Shown: piece by piece, positions 15,580 through 19,983 of the stretch
Layout: each line of letters begins with the position of its first letter
Position numbering within the stretch: position 1 is the stretch's first letter
Assembly (NCBI GenBank): GCA_003523185.1
Contig: DPGN01000051.1
Coordinates: 3,702-23,684 of the forward strand
Source of the DNA: Halieaceae bacterium
Lineage (GTDB): Bacteria; Pseudomonadota; Gammaproteobacteria; Pseudomonadales; Halieaceae
Reading direction: 5' to 3'
Length of the DNA: 19,983 nt
Notes under the pieces: generated by a model
What the model was told of the DNA's origin: nothing
The model's database searches: none
What the model saw: the letters and a program-made list of their open reading frames with translations, nothing else
Program-made: the position numbers and the translations under genes

Positions 15580-16626
15580 GTGTCCCCCACAGACGTGTCT
15601 GCCATCGACGATGTACGAATCGATGGTATCAATGACCTCGTTGCCCCCAACGAAATTATCAGTCGCTACCCCGTTTCGGAGGTGACGACTTCGTTAATCA
15701 GATCAACGCGAAGCAAAATCGCAGCAATCATGCGGGGCGACGATGAACGTCTTCTTGTGGTCATAGGCCCATGCTCCATCCATGATTCTGAGGCTGCGCT
15801 CGAGTACGCGACGCGATTGATGCATGTCCGTGAGCAATATGCTGACAAACTCGAAATTGTCATGCGAACCTACTTTGAGAAGCCCAGAACGAGCTTGGGC
15901 TGGAAGGGATACATCAACGACCCTCACATTGATGGTAGCTTTCAGATCAACCAAGGCTTAGCGCTAGCTCGTGAGTTGCTGCTGACCATTAATGACATGG
16001 GCATGCCTACGGCGGGCGAATTTCTAGACACCATCACACCGCAATATGTGGCGGATCTGATGTCGTGGGGAGCCATTGGTGCCCGAACCACAGAGAGCCA
16101 AAACCATCGACAACTCGCATCGGGTCTTTCCTGCCCCGTCGGATTTAAAAATGGGACCGAGGGCAATGTTCAGATTGCTGTAGACGCCATTCGAGCGGCT
16201 GGCGCTAGCCATCACTTCCTTTCCGTGACCAAGACTGGCTCAGCGGCGATTGTAAAAACGACAGGAAATGCAGACTGCCACCTCATTTTGCGCGGCGGAC
16301 TGAAGCCCAACTACGACGCAGCAAGTGTCCGAGAAGCCGAGCTTCTATTGGAAAATGCAGGTTTAAATACAGGCCTCATGGTCGACTGCAGTCACGCCAA
16401 TAGTCAGAAAGACCATGCGAAGCAAATTGGTGTGTGTCAAAGCATCGTGGATCAACGACGCGAGGGGCACTCACCCATTCGCGGCGTCATGATTGAAAGT
16501 CACCTCGTTGGGGGCAACCAAGCCATCGCGGTGCGTGATGAGCTTACCTATGGCAAAAGCATTACCGACGCCTGCATCGGCTGGGCAGATAGTGAGATGT
16601 TGTTAACTGCGCTCGCCGAGGGGTGA
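15580..16626 (+). CDS. 3-deoxy-7-phosphoheptulonate (DAHP) synthase, first paralogue
   Basis: The product (348 residues) is a type I-alpha DAHP synthase of the AroF/AroG/AroH group. It joins phosphoenolpyruvate and erythrose 4-phosphate in the first step of the shikimate pathway. Metal ligands by alignment to E. coli AroG are Cys65 (IGPCSIHD), His272 (SHANSQ), Glu306 (MIESHLV) and Asp330 (SITDAC). The PEP-binding KPRTSLGWKG (101-110) and GARTTESQ are intact. Pocket positions matching AroG Leu175, Leu179 and Ser180 are Leu179, Leu183 and Ser184, the same residues as in the phenylalanine-regulated enzyme. The start is GTG with AAGGAG upstream, 9 bases after gcdH, so it is probably co-transcribed with gcdH. 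Confidence 0.94.
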   Translation: MSPTDVSAIDDVRIDGINDLVAPNEIISRYPVSEVTTSLIRSTRSKIAAIMRGDDERLLVVIGPCSIHDSEAALEYATRLMHVREQYADKLEIVMRTYFEKPRTSLGWKGYINDPHIDGSFQINQGLALARELLLTINDMGMPTAGEFLDTITPQYVADLMSWGAIGARTTESQNHRQLASGLSCPVGFKNGTEGNVQIAVDAIRAAGASHHFLSVTKTGSAAIVKTTGNADCHLILRGGLKPNYDAASVREAELLLENAGLNTGLMVDCSHANSQKDHAKQIGVCQSIVDQRREGHSPIRGVMIESHLVGGNQAIAVRDELTYGKSITDACIGWADSEMLLTALAEG

Positions 16627-16747
16627 TCGAACAACCACGTCCTCTCCAGCCCAAGCCAAGTTTCCCGTGTTTCCAGCTCACCCGCCCCGTGAAAAGACAG
16701 TACTATCGGGACAAAACAGGCCTTTCAGCAATCACTAAGGAGCCGCC

Positions 16748-17794
16748 GTGTCCCTCACAGACGTGTCCGCTATCGACGACGTCCGAATCGAAAGTATCGA
16801 TAGCCTTGTTGCGCCCGATACGGTTATCGCGCGCTTCCCCGTTTCAGAAACCGTAACCTCGCTGATCAAGACAACTCGCACCAAAATCGCCAACATCATG
16901 CGTGGCGATGATGGGCGTCTGTTAGTGGTGATTGGCCCCTGCTCTATTCACGATGCCAGTGCTGCTCGCGACTATGCAACAAAACTCATGAGCTTGCGCG
17001 AGAAATACGCAGCAAAGCTTGAGATCGTGATGCGAGTCTATTTCGAAAAGCCAAGGACGAGCTTGGGCTGGAAGGGTTACATCAATGATCCATACCTTGA
17101 TGGCAGTTTTAGGATCAACGAAGGCTTGGCGCTCGCCCGCGAACTATTGCTCGAAATCAACAACATGGGATTGCCTACAGCCGGGGAGCTGTTAGACGCC
17201 GTTTCACCCCAGTATATTGCTGATTTAATGTCATGGGGCGCCATAGGTGCTCGAACGACAGAAAGTCAAAACCACCGGCAATTTGCATCAGGCGTCTCCT
17301 GCCCCATTGGCTTTAAAAATGGCACTGAAGGTAACGTCCAGATTGCTGTCGATGCCATTCGAGCGGCGGCGGCCAGCCACCACTTTCTTTCAGTGACAAA
17401 GACAGGTGCAGCGGCCATCGTGAAGACAAGTGGAAATACCGACTGCCACCTCATTTTGCGCGGTGGTCTTAAACCCAACTACGGCACCGCAAGCGTCCGC
17501 CAGGCGGAGCTCCTTCTAGAAAACGCGGGCCTCAATACCGGTCTCATGGTCGACTGTAGTCATGCCAACAGTCAGAAGGACCACGCGAAACAGATTAGCG
17601 TGTGTCAGAGCATTGTCGATCAACGTCGCTTTGGAGACTCTCCCATCCGAGGAGTGATGATTGAAAGCCACCTAGTTGGAGGCAATCAGGCGATCGCGGC
17701 ACCTGAAATGCTTACCTACGGCCAAAGTATCACTGACGCCTGTCTAGGATGGGAAGACAGTGAAATGCTTCTGGAGAAATTGGCCAGCGGCTGA
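16748..17794 (+). CDS. 3-deoxy-7-phosphoheptulonate (DAHP) synthase, second paralogue
   Basis: This product has the same length as its neighbour (348 residues) and matches it at about 286 positions by my hand alignment (roughly 82%) with no gaps. All catalytic and metal residues are kept (Cys65, KPRT from Lys101, His272, Glu306, Asp330). It differs at positions matching the E. coli AroG feedback pocket: Phe179 and Val183 replace Leu and Leu, and Ile187 replaces Val. The two may therefore answer to different aromatic amino acids; this is inference. The DNA of the two genes differs at many synonymous sites even where the protein is identical, so the duplication is old. The start is GTG with AAGGAG. 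It lies 121 bases after the first copy, in a spacer with no clear terminator. Confidence 0.94.
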   Translation: MSLTDVSAIDDVRIESIDSLVAPDTVIARFPVSETVTSLIKTTRTKIANIMRGDDGRLLVVIGPCSIHDASAARDYATKLMSLREKYAAKLEIVMRVYFEKPRTSLGWKGYINDPYLDGSFRINEGLALARELLLEINNMGLPTAGELLDAVSPQYIADLMSWGAIGARTTESQNHRQFASGVSCPIGFKNGTEGNVQIAVDAIRAAAASHHFLSVTKTGAAAIVKTSGNTDCHLILRGGLKPNYGTASVRQAELLLENAGLNTGLMVDCSHANSQKDHAKQISVCQSIVDQRRFGDSPIRGVMIESHLVGGNQAIAAPEMLTYGQSITDACLGWEDSEMLLEKLASG

Positions 17795-17962
17795 CAAATA
17801 TCCCGTTGCGGGACCGGCAGTTGCGTCTGTCTTTTGATGCACACTTCACATTATGCAAAGTCTAGCCTTGGACAAAATGACTCAAATAATCATTTAACGA
17901 GGAAGGTATCGGCAGATCGGTCCGCGGGGCTGCCTCAACCGTCAAAGCACCCAACGCTGTCG

Positions 17963-18628
17963 TCAGGCAAAATTAGGAGCGACGATCGGACCATCGTTTT
18001 CGTCTGACTCGATAAGTTCGATGATGGGCTGGTTAAAACCTCGCTTAAGTCCTGCTAAAGAGCGTCGATTCTTACCCATCATGGGTGCCGCTGTCGCGAG
18101 CCCTATCTCCTCCAACTCCTCTAATGCGGCGACCCCGTCCACCACCTCTAGCTCGAGCGCCCGCTCAGCGGTCAAACGCTCGCCTGTCAGCAAGCTCGCC
18201 CTAATTGCCTTCGGGCTTAACTTGCTGCACACCAATTCGTTCATACGCACGGTAAGCGTCATATTGAGATCGACCTCTGGCAAACAGAAAAAGCCTCGAT
18301 CGGACCGCATCACGCTATAGTCGGAAGCGAGCACAATCATCGCGCCAAGACCGAATGCGTGCCCGGTCACGAGCGAGACGACTGGAAAAGGCGCGTCCAA
18401 GAGTCGTGCTAATACTCGCATACACAACTCGGTGAACTGCTTGTCTTCGCTCGCCATTAAATATTCGAGATCAAGCCCTTGACTGAAGTTCTTTCCTTCA
18501 CCCGAGAGGAGCAAAACTTCGCATTCGTCATCGGCAATCGCCGCAGAGATAGCATCATCAAATTGAGCCAAGGTCACTGGATTGAAGCGGCCCTCTCCCT
18601 CGAACCTATGTCGGTGAATAGTCGGCAT
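17963..18628 (-). CDS. Enoyl-CoA isomerase-like crotonase
   Basis: This 221-residue crotonase-family protein is shorter than hydratases (about 255-260). The oxyanion-hole segments are NFSQGLDLEYL (47-57) and TGHAFGLGAMIVLASDY (88-104). A single acidic residue, Glu118 in FFCLPEVDLNMTL, matches the catalytic Glu of delta3-delta2-enoyl-CoA isomerases, especially the plant ECI type. The first Glu of hydratases is absent (Gly95-Ala96-Met97 in that region). A likely role is moving double bonds of unsaturated fatty acyl-CoA, but this is inferred. The ATG at 18628 is chosen; a TTG 11 codons upstream is less likely, as the family N-terminus starts here. It converges with the second DAHP synthase gene across 168 non-coding bases and is divergent from the transaldolase. 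Confidence 0.82.
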   Translation of the reverse strand: MPTIHRHRFEGEGRFNPVTLAQFDDAISAAIADDECEVLLLSGEGKNFSQGLDLEYLMASEDKQFTELCMRVLARLLDAPFPVVSLVTGHAFGLGAMIVLASDYSVMRSDRGFFCLPEVDLNMTLTVRMNELVCSKLSPKAIRASLLTGERLTAERALELEVVDGVAALEELEEIGLATAAPMMGKNRRSLAGLKRGFNQPIIELIESDENDGPIVAPNFA

Positions 18629-18732
18629 CGTACGTCTCTTAAAATGACAATATGGTCGCAAATACTACAGGAGTTAAAGGGTAATGAGATAAACTCGGGG
18701 CCTAATTGAAGTTAAGCTCGGCTGGAATCCAC

Positions 18733-19638
18733 ATGACGAAACTTGATCAACTCGCAGCGATGAGTACGGTAGTTGCTGACACTGGAGATATCGACGCTAT
18801 CGCTCAACTCAAGCCCGTTGACGCGACTACGAACCCCTCGCTGCTGTTGAAAGCGGCGGGTCTAGAGCGGTTTGCTGAAGATGTCAGTGCGTTGAAGGGC
18901 TCGCAAAACGCCGCCGACGAATTCGCTGTTCGCGTGGGTTCTCAAATTGTTCAGCTCGTGCCTGGGGTCATCAGTACGGAAGTCGATGCTCGGCTGTCAT
19001 TTGATACTGACCAGACCATTGCAAAAGCCGAGAGCTTGATTGATCAATACGCCAAGGTGGGCATTGATTCTAGCCGCGTGCTCATCAAAATTGCATCCAC
19101 CTGGGAAGGTATTCGTGCCGCAGCTGAGCTCGAGAAGCGAGGTATTCACTGCAACCTCACCCTACTCTTTGGCTTTGAGCAGGCGCGAGCCTGCGCTGAT
19201 GCGGGTGTGTTCCTAATTTCTCCGTTTGTGGGTCGTATCACGGACTGGTACAAGGCGAATACCGACATCAGTATCGACAGCCCAGAACAAGATCCGGGCG
19301 TGCAATCGGTGCGGCGCATTTACACCCATTACAAAACGCATGGATACGAGACCGTGGTTATGGGTGCCAGCTTCCGCAATACCGGTCAAATCGAAGCGCT
19401 GGCGGGGTGCGATCGCCTGACCATCGCACCTGACTTACTCAACGAGCTGGGTCAAAGCGACGGTGAGTTACCTCGAGCCCTAGTGAGCCCGAGCGAACGA
19501 GAAGCCGCTCCAGACGCCATTGCAGAAGCGGAGTTTCGGTTTGAGCACAACGAAAGTGCAATGGCGAGTGAAAAACTCGCAGACGGCATTCGCAGGTTTG
19601 TTGTTGATCAGCGCAAGCTCGAGGACGCCCTAGCCTAG
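18733..19638 (+). CDS. tal: Transaldolase
   Basis: The product (301 residues) is a class I transaldolase (TalB type) of the non-oxidative pentose phosphate pathway. It moves a dihydroxyacetone unit between sedoheptulose 7-phosphate and glyceraldehyde 3-phosphate, giving erythrose 4-phosphate and fructose 6-phosphate. Key segments are VADTGDI with Asp16, DATTNPSLLLKA (30-41), RVLIKIASTWEGI with the Schiff-base Lys119, NLTLLFGFEQA, SPFVGRITDWYK, and MGASFRNTGQI. It is slightly shorter than E. coli TalB (317). The ATG is chosen over a TTG nine codons earlier because GGAA precedes it and the MTKLDQLAAMS start is typical. One of its products, erythrose 4-phosphate, is a substrate of the two DAHP synthases encoded nearby, though they are not in one operon. 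Confidence 0.95.
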   Translation: MTKLDQLAAMSTVVADTGDIDAIAQLKPVDATTNPSLLLKAAGLERFAEDVSALKGSQNAADEFAVRVGSQIVQLVPGVISTEVDARLSFDTDQTIAKAESLIDQYAKVGIDSSRVLIKIASTWEGIRAAAELEKRGIHCNLTLLFGFEQARACADAGVFLISPFVGRITDWYKANTDISIDSPEQDPGVQSVRRIYTHYKTHGYETVVMGASFRNTGQIEALAGCDRLTIAPDLLNELGQSDGELPRALVSPSEREAAPDAIAEAEFRFEHNESAMASEKLADGIRRFVVDQRKLEDALA

Positions 19639-19717
19639 TCTGCCCGCGAGATTGAGATAGAGCTTATTACACTGCTCCACTGAAGGACTCAAATGGAGCT
19701 ACTCAGCAAAAACTTCC

Positions 19718-19745
19718 AAAAAAAAGCGCCGTAAGGCGCTTTTTT
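19718..19745. terminator. Bidirectional intrinsic terminator
   Basis: Eight As (19718-19725), then GCGCC, the loop GTAA, GGCGC (19735-19739) and six Ts (19740-19745) form a symmetrical hairpin that works in both directions. It lies between the transaldolase and the convergent crotonase gene at the right edge and should stop both transcripts. A further inverted pair, AAGGACTCA (19683-19691) and TGAGTCCTT (19747-19755), encloses it. Confidence 0.92.
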
Positions 19746-19779
19746 GTGAGTCCTTGACTACCTGAAGAAGAGCCAACAA

Positions 19780-19983
19780 CTACTTGAAGTTAGCCGCCCG
19801 CTTTTCAAAGTAGGCGGCAACGGCCTCTAGTTGATTTGGCTTGTAGATGATCTCTGTTTGCTCGACAGATTCAGCGAGCAACAACTCGGCATCGGTCGCA
19901 TCAGCCATGCTATTCGAGATGCGTTTGGCTGCGCGAATCGCCTCCGGATTCTTGCCTGCTATCTCATGCGCTAGCGCCAATGC
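19780..19983 (-). CDS. Crotonase-family protein, C-terminal fragment at window edge
   Basis: Only the last 67 codons are in the window; the reading frame stays open through the right edge, so the gene continues beyond it. The fragment (AIRAAKRISN in the middle, then TEIIYKPNQLEAVAAYFEKR at the end) is the typical C-terminal helical part of an enoyl-CoA hydratase/isomerase, where the last helices often read KPNQ-EA-A-EKR-P-F. Whether it is a hydratase, an isomerase or another member cannot be judged, since the active-site region is missing. It ends next to the bidirectional terminator. Confidence 0.8.
   Translation of the reverse strand, partial: ALALAHEIAGKNPEAIRAAKRISNSMADATDAELLLAESVEQTEIIYKPNQLEAVAAYFEKRAANFK

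Noticed and set aside
15580..17794. Two nearly identical DAHP synthase genes as an assembly artefact.
   Set aside because: They differ at many synonymous sites and at about 62 residues, and have different flanking DNA, so they are true paralogues.
17801..17835. Hairpin TCCCG-TTG-CGGGA after the second DAHP synthase as a terminator.
   Set aside because: The stem is 5 bp and the nearest T-run is about 20 bases away; too weak to call.
17795..17962. Possible small gene in the spacer between the second DAHP synthase and the convergent crotonase, because a GAGGAAGG sequence is present.
   Set aside because: No start codon with a useful open frame follows it, and nothing in the spacer resembles a known RNA.

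Overview
The window reads as ordinary chromosome from a heterotrophic, aerobic gammaproteobacterium, probably marine. This placement is an inference: base composition is moderate and even, genes are densely packed, and proteins for acyl-CoA oxidation, branched-chain and lysine catabolism, and PAPS-type sulfate activation look proteobacterial. A clade such as OM60/NOR5 (Halieaceae) would fit, but nothing here proves it. I see no tRNA or rRNA gene, insertion sequence, integrase, phage gene, CRISPR array or toxin-antitoxin pair. No intergenic gap exceeds 300 bases; the largest, about 250 bases, lies upstream of the isovaleryl-CoA dehydrogenase gene.

Layout, left to right. (1) 97-943, plus strand: an exported glutathione-peroxidase-like protein followed closely by a small HNH-type zinc protein. 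(2) 1038-3524, minus: uridine kinase, and a large lipoprotein-type carboxylesterase with an odd 16-bp tandem-repeat leader. (3) 3678-7537, minus: a four-gene operon transcribed tpiA > thiolase-like protein > HSD10-type 3-hydroxyacyl-CoA dehydrogenase > enoyl-CoA hydratase, closed by a strong intrinsic terminator. The tpiA stop and the next start overlap. (4) 7621-8883, plus: valine-pyruvate aminotransferase (avtA), divergent from tpiA. (5) 8895-10721, minus: cysC and sat, which make PAPS from sulfate, divergent from a YeiE-like LysR regulator (10848-11732). The AT-rich spacer between them carries a clear candidate operator. (6) 11779-12856: two convergent flavin enzymes whose stop codons are one base apart. 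(7) 13107-17794, plus: isovaleryl-CoA dehydrogenase, glutaryl-CoA dehydrogenase and two tandem DAHP synthase paralogues. (8) 17963-18628, minus: an enoyl-CoA isomerase-like crotonase, divergent from a transaldolase (18733-19638). A bidirectional terminator and the 3' end of another crotonase gene close the window.

Functionally the window mixes acyl-CoA oxidation (two acyl-CoA dehydrogenases, three crotonases, an HSD10-like dehydrogenase and a thiolase homologue) with central carbon metabolism (triosephosphate isomerase, transaldolase), entry to aromatic amino acid synthesis (two DAHP synthases) and sulfate activation. I did not find a convincing undescribed multi-gene system. The best leads are regulatory or evolutionary: the cysC/lysR operator region, the ribosome-site-containing repeat leader, the tpiA translational coupling, the inverted repeat in the ivd leader, and DAHP synthase paralogues that differ at positions matching the AroG feedback pocket.
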